From: Achromobacter pulmonis
Lineage (GTDB): Bacteria; Pseudomonadota; Gammaproteobacteria; Burkholderiales; Burkholderiaceae_B
Assembly (NCBI RefSeq): GCF_902859765.1
Contig: NZ_CADIJV010000020.1
Location: forward strand, 37,330-101,329
Direction of reading: 5' to 3'
Length of the DNA: 64,000 bases
Part shown: positions 51,414-59,682 of the stretch, piece after piece
Numbering within the stretch: the stretch's first letter is position 1
How the letters are laid out: every line of letters begins with the position of its first letter
Made by a program: the position numbers and the translations under genes
The notes under the pieces: generated by a model
What the model saw: only the letters and a program-made list of their open reading frames with translations
Told to the model about the DNA's origin: nothing
Database searches by the model: none

Positions 51414-51448
51414 CCCCCGCGGGTCGGCGCAGGCGAATAATTCGAGGT

Positions 51449-52873
51449 ATGCAAGCCACCCTCAGCCCCTCAGTCGCCGACCCGTCGGCCGCCGCCGAAC
51501 CTTTCTTTCCCCCCCAGTTGCTCGCGCGGCTGGACAAGAACGGCCCCCGCTATACCTCATATCCCACTGCCGACCGCTACCACCAGGCGTTTGGCCAGGC
51601 CGAGTATCGCCAGGCCCTCGGGCAGCGGCGCGCGGCCTGTACGCCGGAACCGTTGTCGCTCTACGTGCATATCCCGTTCTGCGATTCGGTTTGCTATTAC
51701 TGCGCGTGCAACAAGGTCGTGACCCGCCATCACGACCGCGCGGCGCGCTACCTGGATGCGCTGGCGCGGGAAATCGCCCTGCACGTGGCCGAGTTGGGGC
51801 CGGGCATGCCTGTGTCGCAGCTGCATTTCGGCGGCGGCACTCCGACCTTTCTTGCCGATGAAGAGCTTGATCGACTGATGGCGGACCTGCGCGCAGCCTT
51901 CCGCTTCGAGCCCGACGCCGAGATCTCCATCGAGGTGGACCCCCGCACGGCCACGCCGCAGCGCCTGGCAACGCTGCGCGCACTGGGCTTCAATCGGCTC
52001 AGCTTCGGCGTGCAGGACTTCGACCCCAGAGTGCAGGTCGCCGTGCATCGCGTGCAGTCGTTCGAAGAGGTGCGCGACCTGATGCAGAGCGCCCGGGCGT
52101 TGGGCTATGCCTCGATCAACGTCGACCTGATCTACGGCCTGCCGCTGCAGACCACGGCGTCGTTCGCGCGCACCATCGAGCAGGTCAGCGCATTGCGGCC
52201 CGACCGTATCGCGCTCTACGCCTACGCCCACCTGCCCGAGCGCTTCAAGCCGCAACGCCGCATCAATCCGGAGGATCTGCCCGACCGCGCCACCCGGGTC
52301 GGCCTGCTCAGCGCGGCCATCGAGGGGTTCCTGAAACAGGGCTATACCTACATCGGCATGGATCATTTCGCGCTGACCACGGACGCCCTGGCGATCGCCA
52401 AGCAGCGCGGCCAATTGCATCGCAATTTCCAGGGCTACAGTACCCAGCCCGACCGCGACCTGGTGGCGCTGGGCGTGTCGGCCATCGGCCGCATCGGCAA
52501 TACCTACAGCCAGAACGCCAAGGATCTGGACAGCTATTACGCGGCCATCGAGTCGGGCCATTTCGCCGTCGAGCGGGGGCTGGCGCTCAATGCCGATGAC
52601 CTGGCGCGACGCGACGTCATCATGGACATCATGTGCCAGGGCAGGGTGGACTTTGCCGGCGTCGAGGCGCGGCATGGCTTGCGGTTTGGGGACTATTTCG
52701 GGCCGGAGCTGTCGCAGGTGGCCAATCTGGCCGAACTCGGCCTGGTCAACCTGCGTGCCGGCGAATTACGCGTAACCGGCCTGGGCTGGTATTTCGTCAG
52801 GGCCGTGGCCATGACCTTCGATGGCTATCTGCGCAACGCCAGCACGGCGGCCAGCTATTCGCGCATCATCTGA
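51449..52873 (+). CDS. hemN: Oxygen-independent coproporphyrinogen III oxidase
   Basis: 474 residues from MQATLSPSVADPSAAAEPFF. The radical-SAM cluster motif is in YVHIPFCDSVCYYCACNKV (Cys-x3-Cys-x2-Cys), preceded by the HemN-specific NGPRYTSYPTADRYHQAF. LHFGGGTPTFL binds SAM, and the C-terminal HemN domain includes YTYIGMDHFALTTDALAIAKQRGQLHRNFQGYSTQPD. It converts coproporphyrinogen III to protoporphyrinogen IX without oxygen in the cytoplasm. The upstream in-frame extension (to 51020) is out of family. Confidence 0.95.
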   Translation: MQATLSPSVADPSAAAEPFFPPQLLARLDKNGPRYTSYPTADRYHQAFGQAEYRQALGQRRAACTPEPLSLYVHIPFCDSVCYYCACNKVVTRHHDRAARYLDALAREIALHVAELGPGMPVSQLHFGGGTPTFLADEELDRLMADLRAAFRFEPDAEISIEVDPRTATPQRLATLRALGFNRLSFGVQDFDPRVQVAVHRVQSFEEVRDLMQSARALGYASINVDLIYGLPLQTTASFARTIEQVSALRPDRIALYAYAHLPERFKPQRRINPEDLPDRATRVGLLSAAIEGFLKQGYTYIGMDHFALTTDALAIAKQRGQLHRNFQGYSTQPDRDLVALGVSAIGRIGNTYSQNAKDLDSYYAAIESGHFAVERGLALNADDLARRDVIMDIMCQGRVDFAGVEARHGLRFGDYFGPELSQVANLAELGLVNLRAGELRVTGLGWYFVRAVAMTFDGYLRNASTAASYSRII

Positions 52874-52924
52874 CGGGCCGGCCGCCCAGGCGGGCAGCCG
52901 GCGAAGCCGGACTGCGGCGCAGGC

Positions 52925-53662
52925 CTATTCGGCGAATTTCTCGCGCAGGAACAAGGCCAGCGCCAGGTCGTCGGACAGTTGCAGCTTGCGCATGGCGCGG
53001 CGCTTGTGGGTGCTGACGGTCTTCTTGCTGCGCTTCAGGCGCGCGGCGATCTGAGTCACCGACATTCCCTGGCTGATGTGGCGCAGGACCTCGACCTCGG
53101 AGGTGGTCAGCATCGCGTGGGGCGGGCGCGGCGACAGGGGGCGGATCTTGCCGTCGTGCACCGAGAGGAAAGGATCTTTCTTGCTGAGGACGCCGTGGAT
53201 CATCTCGGGCAGCAGCAACATGCCCCATTGCTTGGCCAGGTAGCCGTTGGCGCCGGCGCGATACGCCGCATACTGGGTTTCCTGGCGATTGCCCGCCGAG
53301 AAGGTGATGATCGCCAGGTTGGGGTGATAGCGCCGCAGGCGGCGCAGGTAATTGACGCCATCCCAGGGTTCCTGGGGCAGGTAGAAATCGATCAGGGCCA
53401 CGTCGCAGGGCGTGCTGGAGAGCTTGTCCAGCAGCCGGCTGGCCGAGGTTTCCTGGTGGATGACACGAAAGCCGGGCCGGGCATCCAGGTAGGCGCCCAG
53501 GCCCAGCGCCACGACGGGATGGTCATCGAGGATCGCCACCCGGATGACAGGGGGCGGCCGCGACAGCAGCAGGTGCTTGCGGGAATTGGGGCGGTCACCT
53601 GCATCGTGGGAGCGCGGCTCGGCAGAGGCGGCGGCATCCGGCGCTGAGGCAGTATTCATCAA
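52925..53662 (-). CDS. LuxR/NarL-type response regulator (RcsB-like)
   Basis: 245 residues. An N-terminal unstructured stretch of about 35 residues precedes a receiver domain: AILDDHPVVALGLGAYLD (acidic pocket), DVALIDFYLP (phospho-acceptor Asp), IITFSAG (switch Ser/Thr) and NGYLAKQ (Lys). The output domain LTTSEVEVLRHISQGMSVTQIAARLKRSKKTVSTHKRRAMRKLQL is a LuxR helix-turn-helix closest in style to RcsB/EvgA. No sensor kinase is adjacent, so the partner is unknown. Confidence 0.88.
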   Translation of the reverse strand: MMNTASAPDAAASAEPRSHDAGDRPNSRKHLLLSRPPPVIRVAILDDHPVVALGLGAYLDARPGFRVIHQETSASRLLDKLSSTPCDVALIDFYLPQEPWDGVNYLRRLRRYHPNLAIITFSAGNRQETQYAAYRAGANGYLAKQWGMLLLPEMIHGVLSKKDPFLSVHDGKIRPLSPRPPHAMLTTSEVEVLRHISQGMSVTQIAARLKRSKKTVSTHKRRAMRKLQLSDDLALALFLREKFAE

Positions 53663-53955
53663 GACTCCACAGAATGGACGGGAAAACGTCGGTAAAAAGG
53701 GTGTGCGCCCGAAGGCTGCTGGGACTGCACACTCGCCGTAACCAGTCCGAAATTCGAGTGTGAAGCTTATGGTCTTACGGCGTCGTATTGCCCAAAACTA
53801 AACATGAATCAGACAAAACTACGTTTGTGATACCGTGATGCGACGTTAATCCCGGCCATGCTTTGACTGGCGTGGCGAGGAATAAAATCGCGTCGATATT
53901 CCGGCCCGGCGTTCGCTGGCCGGTGGCGCAAGACAGGCAAGGCGGTGGGCAGCGC

Positions 53956-54870
53956 ATGTCCAAGAAGATTCTGATACTAGGCAGGGATGGGCAATTGGGT
54001 TTCGAACTGCGGCGCAGCCTCGCGCCGCTGGGCCGCGTGGCGGCATTCGGGCGCGCCGATTGCGACCTGACCTATCCGCTGCAGATCGCGCGGCTGGTGC
54101 GCCGCGAGAAGCCGGACATCATCGTCAATGCCGCGGCCTACACGGCCGTCGAGCGCGCCGAGGAAGACACCGTGCGCGCCATGCGCATCAATGCCGAGGC
54201 GGCGGGCGAACTGTCGGCCCTGGCGGCCGAGCGCGGCGCGCTCATCGTCCACTATTCATCGGACTACGTGTTCGACGGCGCCAAGGCCGGTCCCTATGAC
54301 GAGTGCGACGCGCCGGCGCCGCTGAACGCCTATGGCCGCAGCAAGCTGGCCGGCGAGCGGGCGGTCTGCGCCATGAACCCGGCGCACCTGGTGTTGCGCA
54401 CATCGTGGGTCTACGGCGTATTTGGCAACAGCTTCCTCAAGACCATGTTGCTGGCGCTGCGCCAGCCAGAAACGCTCAGGGTGGTGAGCGACCAGCGCGG
54501 CGCCCCGACCGGCGCCGCCTACATCGCCGATGCCACCGCGCTGATGCTGGCCCGCTACCTGGCGCGGCCGGCGCATGCGGCTTTCCCGTTCGGCCTGTAT
54601 CACCTGGCCGCCACCGGCGATGCCAGTTGGCATGAGTACGCCTGTTTCATCGCGCAGCAGGCGCGCCGCGCCGGCTTGGCCGTCACCCTGACGCCAGGCG
54701 ACATCGTGGCGGTGCGCTCTGACCAATATCCCGCCAAGGCGCGCCGGCCGGCCAATTCGCGGCTCGACAGCCGGCTGCTGGAACGCACTTTCGGTATCCT
54801 CGCGCCGCATTGGGAGGACGGTGTGAGACACGCGTTGGCCACGATTGCGGATAGCCGCAATCTGGCCTGA
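53956..54870 (+). CDS. rfbD: dTDP-4-dehydrorhamnose reductase
   Basis: 304 residues, start MSKKILILGRDGQLGFELRR. It carries the NADPH motif LGRDGQLGFEL, the short-chain catalytic pair in YGRSKLAGE (Tyr-x3-Lys) and the Thr/Ser of HYSSDYVFDG. RTSWVYGVFGNSFLKTMLLAL and VVSDQRGAPTGAAYIADAT are family blocks. It performs the last step of dTDP-L-rhamnose synthesis for surface polysaccharide. The other rfb genes are not in this window. An upstream in-frame extension to 53863 is less likely. Confidence 0.9.
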   Translation: MSKKILILGRDGQLGFELRRSLAPLGRVAAFGRADCDLTYPLQIARLVRREKPDIIVNAAAYTAVERAEEDTVRAMRINAEAAGELSALAAERGALIVHYSSDYVFDGAKAGPYDECDAPAPLNAYGRSKLAGERAVCAMNPAHLVLRTSWVYGVFGNSFLKTMLLALRQPETLRVVSDQRGAPTGAAYIADATALMLARYLARPAHAAFPFGLYHLAATGDASWHEYACFIAQQARRAGLAVTLTPGDIVAVRSDQYPAKARRPANSRLDSRLLERTFGILAPHWEDGVRHALATIADSRNLA

Positions 54871-54926
54871 AGCCGTCACGGGCCGCCGCTGTCGCGCAAA
54901 TGTCACGAGATAGGCGCAAAGGGTGC

Positions 54927-54932
54927 TACAAT
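54927..54932 (+). promoter_or_regulatory. Likely -10 element of the thrS leader transcript
   Basis: TACAAT, 86 bp before the leader-peptide ATG. The -35 region is weak at usual spacing (CACGAG at 17 bp; TGTCAC at 20 bp). A start near 54940 would give a leader of about 265 nt before thrS. Confidence 0.4.
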
Positions 54933-55012
54933 CGGCAACGATAAGCTCCACCGACCGCGCTTCAATCGCACCGGTGGCGCGGCACCAAGTCCACCCTCAA
55001 GGCCCAGGCACC

Positions 55013-55069
55013 ATGTTTTTCCCGCTGGCACGAACTACGACCCGGAACTTTCGCCCTATGTCGCGTTAG
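55013..55069 (+). CDS. thrS leader peptide (candidate attenuator peptide)
   Basis: 18 codons: MFFPLARTTTRNFRPMSR then TAG. Three consecutive Thr codons (ACT ACG ACC, 55034-55042) sit in a leader upstream of threonyl-tRNA synthetase. An AGG lies six bases before the ATG. The last codons and stop overlap a segment (55060-55067) that is complementary to the 5' arm of the terminator at 55134. This is the layout of a classical transcription attenuator responding to charged tRNA-Thr. Confidence 0.7.
   Translation: MFFPLARTTTRNFRPMSR
55060..55067 (+). promoter_or_regulatory. Antiterminator segment in the thrS leader
   Basis: GTCGCGTT pairs with AACGCGGC (55133-55140) over eight bases with one G-U pair. 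That covers seven of the eight bases of the terminator's left arm (55134-55141). A ribosome stalled at the Thr codons would leave it free. A ribosome at the leader stop codon would cover it. Confidence 0.6.
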
Positions 55070-55133
55070 TTTTTCGTGCGTCGGGTTTCACCGTGTCAGG
55101 TCAGCGGTAGGACTCAGCAAGACAACCAGATAA

Positions 55134-55156
55134 ACGCGGCTACCAGCCGCGTTTTT
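55134..55156 (+). terminator. Intrinsic terminator in the thrS leader
   Basis: ACGCGGCT (55134-55141), loop ACC, AGCCGCGT (55145-55152), then TTTTCGTTT. This perfect 8-bp stem with a T-tract lies 49 bp before the thrS start, after the leader peptide and inside the same transcript. Confidence 0.85.
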
Positions 55157-55204
55157 CGTTTCTGAATTTCGATTTTTCCCCAAGAACCCCAGGAAGCACT
55201 CCCG

Positions 55205-57157
55205 ATGGTACAGATCACATTGCCCGATGGTTCGCAGCGCCAATACCCGGGGCCGGTCACGGTCGCCGAGGTGGCGCAGTCGATCGGCGCGGGATTGGCC
55301 AAAGCCGCCTTGGGCGGCCGCGTGACCTTTGACGGCGCCGACCCCACGCTGGTCGATACCAGCTACCGCATCGAGGGCGACGCCCGCCTGGCCATCGTGA
55401 CCGCCAAGGACGCTGACGGCCTGGACATGATCCGCCATTCTACGGCGCACTTGCTGGCCTACGCCGTCAAGGAATTGTTCCCCGACGCCCAGGTCACCAT
55501 CGGCCCGGTGATCGACAACGGTTTCTACTACGACTTCTCGTACAAGCGCCCGTTCACGCCCGAAGACCTGACCGCCATTGAGAAGAAGATGGCCGAACTG
55601 GCCAAGAAGGACGAGATCGTCACGCGCGAAGTCTGGTCGCGCGACGACGCCGTCGAGTTCTTCAAGGGCATCGGCGAAAAGTACAAGGCGGAGATCATCG
55701 CCTCGATTCCTTCGAACGAGCCGCTCAGCCTGTATCGCGAAGGCGAGTTCATCGACCTGTGCCGCGGCCCGCACGTGCCGTCCACGGGCAAGCTGAAGGT
55801 CTTCAAGCTGATGAAGGTGGCCGGCGCCTACTGGCGCGGCGACAGCAAGAACGAGATGCTCCAGCGCATCTACGGCACTGCCTGGGCCACCAAGGAAGAA
55901 CAGGAAGCCTACCTGCACATGCTGGAAGAGGCCGAGCGCCGTGACCACCGCAAGATCGGCCGCGAACTCGACCTGTTCCACTTCCAGGACGAAGCGCCCG
56001 GCCTGATTTTCTGGCACCCCAAGGGCTGGGCCCTGTGGCAGCAGGTCGAGCAGTACATGCGCTCGGTCTACCGCGACAACGGCTACCAGGAAGTGAAAGC
56101 GCCGCAGATCCTGGACATCTCGCTCTGGAAAAAGACCGGCCACTGGGACAACTACCGTGAAAACATGTTCACGACCGAGTCCGAGAACCGCGTCTATGGC
56201 CTGAAGCCGATGAACTGCCCGGGTCACGTGCAGATCTTCAATGCCGGCCTGCATTCCTACCGCGAGCTGCCGCTGCGCTACGGCGAATTCGGCCAGTGCC
56301 ACCGCAACGAACCGTCCGGCTCGCTGCACGGCATGATGCGCGTGCGTGGTTTCACGCAGGACGACGGCCACATCTTCTGTACCGAAGAGCAGCTCCAGGA
56401 CGAATGCGCCGACTTCACGGCCCTGTTGCAGAGGGTCTACCGCGACTTCGGCTTCACCGAGGTGCTGTACAAGGTCGCCACGCGTCCGGAAAAGCGCATC
56501 GGTTCGGACGAGGTCTGGGACACGGCCGAACAGGCCTTGATGGAAAGCCTGCGCCGCACTGGCTGCGAATTCGAGATCTCCCCCGGAGAGGGCGCGTTCT
56601 ACGGCCCCAAGGTCGAATACACGCTGAAGGACGCTATCGGCCGCCACTGGCAGTGCGGTACGATCCAGGTCGACTTTTCCATGCCTGTGCGCCTGGGCGC
56701 CGAGTACGTGGACCAGAACGACCAGCGTCGTCCGCCCGTGATGCTGCACCGCGCCATCCTGGGTTCGCTCGAGCGTTTCATCGGCATGCTGATCGAAAAC
56801 CACGCCGGCGCGATGCCGCCCTGGCTGGCGCCGGTGCAGGCCGTGGTGTGTTGCATTTCCGAACCTTCGGCCGATTATGCGGCCGAAATCACGCAAAGCC
56901 TGAAAAAACAAGGCTTTAGGGTCGAGTCCGATTTGCGCGGTGAAAAAATCACTCGTAAAATTCGGGAGCACAGCCTGCAGAAGGTGCCGTACATCCTCGT
57001 CGTCGGCGACAAGGAGAAGCAGAACGGCACCGTCGCCGTACGCGGATTGGGCGGTCTGGACCTCGGTGCCATCGCGTTCGACGACTTCGTCGCCCGCCTG
57101 TCCGAAGACGTATCCACCCGCCGCGACGTCAATCAACCCGATGGCAGCGCTGCTTAA
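55205..57157 (+). CDS. thrS: Threonine-tRNA ligase
   Basis: 650 residues, full length. N-terminal TGS domain ([28 protein letters not shown]), editing domain with [20 protein letters not shown] (HxxxH), and class II catalytic core with [45 protein letters not shown] (motif 2) and [22 protein letters not shown] (motif 3), then an anticodon-binding domain. It charges tRNA-Thr. Candidate control by the upstream Thr-codon leader attenuator would feed back on its own product. infC follows after 20 bp. Confidence 0.97.
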   Translation: MVQITLPDGSQRQYPGPVTVAEVAQSIGAGLAKAALGGRVTFDGADPTLVDTSYRIEGDARLAIVTAKDADGLDMIRHSTAHLLAYAVKELFPDAQVTIGPVIDNGFYYDFSYKRPFTPEDLTAIEKKMAELAKKDEIVTREVWSRDDAVEFFKGIGEKYKAEIIASIPSNEPLSLYREGEFIDLCRGPHVPSTGKLKVFKLMKVAGAYWRGDSKNEMLQRIYGTAWATKEEQEAYLHMLEEAERRDHRKIGRELDLFHFQDEAPGLIFWHPKGWALWQQVEQYMRSVYRDNGYQEVKAPQILDISLWKKTGHWDNYRENMFTTESENRVYGLKPMNCPGHVQIFNAGLHSYRELPLRYGEFGQCHRNEPSGSLHGMMRVRGFTQDDGHIFCTEEQLQDECADFTALLQRVYRDFGFTEVLYKVATRPEKRIGSDEVWDTAEQALMESLRRTGCEFEISPGEGAFYGPKVEYTLKDAIGRHWQCGTIQVDFSMPVRLGAEYVDQNDQRRPPVMLHRAILGSLERFIGMLIENHAGAMPPWLAPVQAVVCCISEPSADYAAEITQSLKKQGFRVESDLRGEKITRKIREHSLQKVPYILVVGDKEKQNGTVAVRGLGGLDLGAIAFDDFVARLSEDVSTRRDVNQPDGSAA

Positions 57158-57177
57158 CATTTCTAGGAGCTTTCAAC

Positions 57178-57729
57178 ATCGCCACTGAAAAAGCCAATCG
57201 CATCAACGGTGAAATCCGCGTCCCCGAGGTGCGCCTGATAGGTCTGGACGGAGAACAGCTGGGCATCGTCAAGATCGCCGACGCGTTCCGTCTTTCCGAG
57301 CAAAACGACGTGGATCTGGTGGAAATCGCGCCGAACGCCGAGCCGCCGGTCTGCCGTTTGATGGACTACGGTAAGTTCAAGTACCAAGAGCAGAAGCGCC
57401 AAGCCGAAGCTCGCTCGAAGCAGAAGGTCATCCAGGTCAAGGAAGTCAAATTCCGTCCGGCCACCGACGAGGGCGACTACCAGGTCAAGCTGCGCAATCT
57501 GCGCCGCTTCCTCGAGGAAGGCGACAAGGCCAAGGTGACCCTGCGATTCCGTGGCCGTGAAATGGCTCACCAGGAACTGGGCATGCGGGTACTTGAGCGG
57601 GTGCGCGACGATCTGCTGGAACTGGCCCAGGTCGAAGCCATGCCGAAGCTCGAAGGCCGTCAGATGGTCATGGTGCTGGCGCCCAAGAAGAAGGCTCCCC
57701 CCGCGGGCAAGCCGGAATCGGCGGCGTAA
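57178..57729 (+). CDS. infC: Translation initiation factor IF-3 (AUC start codon)
   Basis: 183 residues. The conserved N-terminus is (I)[21 protein letters not shown], and it begins at ATC (57178), eight bases after AGGAG, with no ATG/GTG/TTG at that place. Non-AUG start codons of the AUU/AUC type are the known basis of IF-3 autoregulation, since IF-3 itself rejects them. The C-domain includes [52 protein letters not shown] at 57229 would cut off the first 17 residues. rpmI and rplT, usually next, are absent. Confidence 0.93.
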   Translation: MATEKANRINGEIRVPEVRLIGLDGEQLGIVKIADAFRLSEQNDVDLVEIAPNAEPPVCRLMDYGKFKYQEQKRQAEARSKQKVIQVKEVKFRPATDEGDYQVKLRNLRRFLEEGDKAKVTLRFRGREMAHQELGMRVLERVRDDLLELAQVEAMPKLEGRQMVMVLAPKKKAPPAGKPESAA

Positions 57730-57779
57730 AGCTCCTGCCGGCCTTTCCTTCTGGATAGGCCTGGCCGTTCCTTCCCGCG

Positions 57780-57808
57780 ACCCGCCGTCCAGCCCATGTT
57801 CGGCGGGT
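57780..57808 (+). terminator. Possible terminator after infC
   Basis: ACCCGCCG (57780-57787) and CGGCGGGT (57801-57808) form an 8-bp stem with a 13-nt loop, followed by TCGCTTATT. It lies 51 bp after the infC stop. The tail is only weakly T-rich. Confidence 0.45.
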
Positions 57809-57847
57809 TCGCTTATTGGGCGGCTCTGCGCTACGATGTCATTGATA

Positions 57848-57873
57848 GCCGCCTTCCCGAAAGGGAAGGCGGC
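57848..57873 (+). promoter_or_regulatory. GAAA-loop hairpin in the gshB 5' region
   Basis: GCCGCCTTCCC (57848-57858) and GGGAAGGCGGC (57863-57873) form a perfect 11-bp stem capped by GAAA, a stable GNRA tetraloop. No T-tract follows, so it is not a terminator on this strand. It ends 19 bp before the gshB start and could affect translation or mRNA stability. Confidence 0.6.
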
Positions 57874-57892
57874 GTACGTTCGGGGTGTCGCG

Positions 57893-58885
57893 ATGCATGT
57901 TTTGTTCGTTTTGGATCCCTTGCCGCTCTTGAAGGCGTACAAGGACAGTTCTGTCGCCATGATGCGTGCCCTGGTGGTGCGCGGCCATACGCTCAGTGTG
58001 GCCATGCAGGGCGATCTTTACATCGAGGCCGGCACGGTCAAGGCTGTCACCACGCCCATCGAGCTGGTGGAAGGCGCCGACCTGCACGGCCACGACTGGT
58101 GGCGCGAGTCTGCCTCCCAGGACCTGCCGCTGGCCGATTTCGGCGCGGTGGTGATGCGTAAAGACCCGCCTTTCGACATGGAATACGTGTATTCCACCCA
58201 CCTGCTCGAATACGCCCAAGCGCAGGGCGCCAAGGTGTTCAACGGCGGTGCGGCGATCCGCAACCATCCCGAAAAGCTGGCCATCACCGAGATCAGCGAG
58301 TTCACCGCGCCGACGCTGGTGACGCGCAACATGGCGCGCCTGAAGGCCTTTCACGACAAGCACCACGACGTCATCGTCAAGCCGCTGGACGGCATGGGCG
58401 GCACTGGCGTGTTCCGCCTGCAGCCCAAGGACCCGAACCTGAACGCCATCCTGGAAACGCTCACCGACAACGGCGCGCGCACCATCATGGCGCAGCGTTA
58501 CATTCCCGAGATCGTCAAGGGTGACAAGCGCATCCTGTTGATCGGCGGCGAGCCGGTCCCGTATTCGCTGGCGCGCATCCCGCTGGCCGGCGAAACCCGC
58601 GGCAACCTGGCCGCTGGTGGCCGGGGCGTGGCGCAGGAGCTGTCGCCGCGCGACCGCGAGATCGCTGAGGCCGTCGCGCCCAAGCTGGCCGAGCGCGGCC
58701 TGCTGCTGGTCGGCCTGGATGTCATCGGCGACTACGTCACCGAGGTCAACGTCACCAGCCCCACCTGTTTCGTGGAGATCGCCGAGCAGACCGGTTTCGA
58801 CGTCGCCGGCATGTTCGTCCAGGCGCTGGAAGAGGCCGTGGCCACCGGGGCCATGACGGCCGCCGATGCCGCGGCCGCCGCCTGA
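57893..58885 (+). CDS. gshB: Glutathione synthetase
   Basis: 330 residues from MHVLFVLDPLPLLKAYKDSS. The ATP-grasp fold shows DHDVIVKPLDGMGGTGVFRL-type ATP loop (HHDVIVKPLDGMGGTGVFRL), MAQRYIPEIVKGDKRILLIGGEPVPYSLARIP, and a C-terminal metal/substrate block VGLDVIGDYVTEVNVTSPTCFVEI. It joins gamma-glutamylcysteine and glycine. The PTS EIIA gene follows after 16 bp. An in-frame upstream extension (57551) lies inside infC and is not coding. Confidence 0.95.
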   Translation: MHVLFVLDPLPLLKAYKDSSVAMMRALVVRGHTLSVAMQGDLYIEAGTVKAVTTPIELVEGADLHGHDWWRESASQDLPLADFGAVVMRKDPPFDMEYVYSTHLLEYAQAQGAKVFNGGAAIRNHPEKLAITEISEFTAPTLVTRNMARLKAFHDKHHDVIVKPLDGMGGTGVFRLQPKDPNLNAILETLTDNGARTIMAQRYIPEIVKGDKRILLIGGEPVPYSLARIPLAGETRGNLAAGGRGVAQELSPRDREIAEAVAPKLAERGLLLVGLDVIGDYVTEVNVTSPTCFVEIAEQTGFDVAGMFVQALEEAVATGAMTAADAAAAA

Positions 58886-58901
58886 ATCGCCGGAACCAGC
58901 C

Positions 58902-59303
58902 ATGACCACGGGTATCGTCATTGTGGTGCACGCGCCCCTGGGCGCGGCGATGCGCGAGTGCGCCAGCCACGTCATGGGTAACCTTGACGGCATGTTGGCA
59001 ATCCACGACATTCAGCCCGAGGACCGGCCCGACGATCTGGCTCCGGCCGTGCTCAAGGACATCCTTGAGCAGGATCACGGCGGCGGGGTGCTGGTGCTGA
59101 CCGACCTGATCGGTGCCACGCCCGCGAATATCTCCAAGCGGGCCGTGGCCGACGCGCAGGCGCAGGGTATCCAGTGCTGCGTACTGGCGGGCCTGAACAC
59201 CCCCATGCTGCTGCGCGCGCTGACCTACCGGAATCTCTCGTTGGCCGAGACACGCGAGAAGGCGCTCGCGGGCGGGGTGCAAGGGGTATTGCGGGTAGAC
59301 TGA
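58902..59303 (+). CDS. PTS EIIA component, mannose type
   Basis: 133 residues. The phosphorylated His is His10 in GIVIVVHAPLGAAMRECA, and the conserved GGGVLVLTDLIGATPANISKRAV is the EIIA-Man core. With HPr and EI encoded downstream and no permease nearby, this is the incomplete PTS of beta-proteobacteria, thought to be regulatory and not for sugar uptake. Confidence 0.92.
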   Translation: MTTGIVIVVHAPLGAAMRECASHVMGNLDGMLAIHDIQPEDRPDDLAPAVLKDILEQDHGGGVLVLTDLIGATPANISKRAVADAQAQGIQCCVLAGLNTPMLLRALTYRNLSLAETREKALAGGVQGVLRVD

Positions 59304-59412
59304 CGGGCAGGAATTTGTCCTATATTTCGGCTAATATTTCAAGCCGACGAGCGCTTGGACAATTTGCTGCAATCACCAACTGCGGTGTGATGCCGCGGTC
59401 ATCATAATTCCT

Positions 59413-59682
59413 ATGCCTAATAAAGACATTGTCATCAGCAATAAATTGGGTTTGCATGCGCGGGCGGCCGCCAAACTGACGCAACTTGCCAGCAAGTTCT
59501 CCAGCGAGATCTTCATCTCCCGGGGCGCGCAGCGTGTCAATGCCAAGAGCATCATGGGGGTCATGATGCTGGCCGCCGGGTTGGGCGTGACGGTCAAACT
59601 GGAGGCCTCCGGCAACGATGCCGAACAGGCGCTCTCCGAAATTGAAACTCTGTTCGATAGCAAATTCGGTGAACAGGAATAG
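59413..59682 (+). CDS. ptsH: Phosphocarrier protein HPr
   Basis: 89 residues. His15 in NKLGLHARAAAKL is the EI phosphorylation site and Ser46 in NAKSIMGVMMLAA is the HPr-kinase site. It transfers phosphate from EI to EIIA. It is 109 bp after EIIA and overlaps the earliest possible EI start. No ribosome binding site of usual strength is seen before the ATG. Confidence 0.95.
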   Translation: MPNKDIVISNKLGLHARAAAKLTQLASKFSSEIFISRGAQRVNAKSIMGVMMLAAGLGVTVKLEASGNDAEQALSEIETLFDSKFGEQE

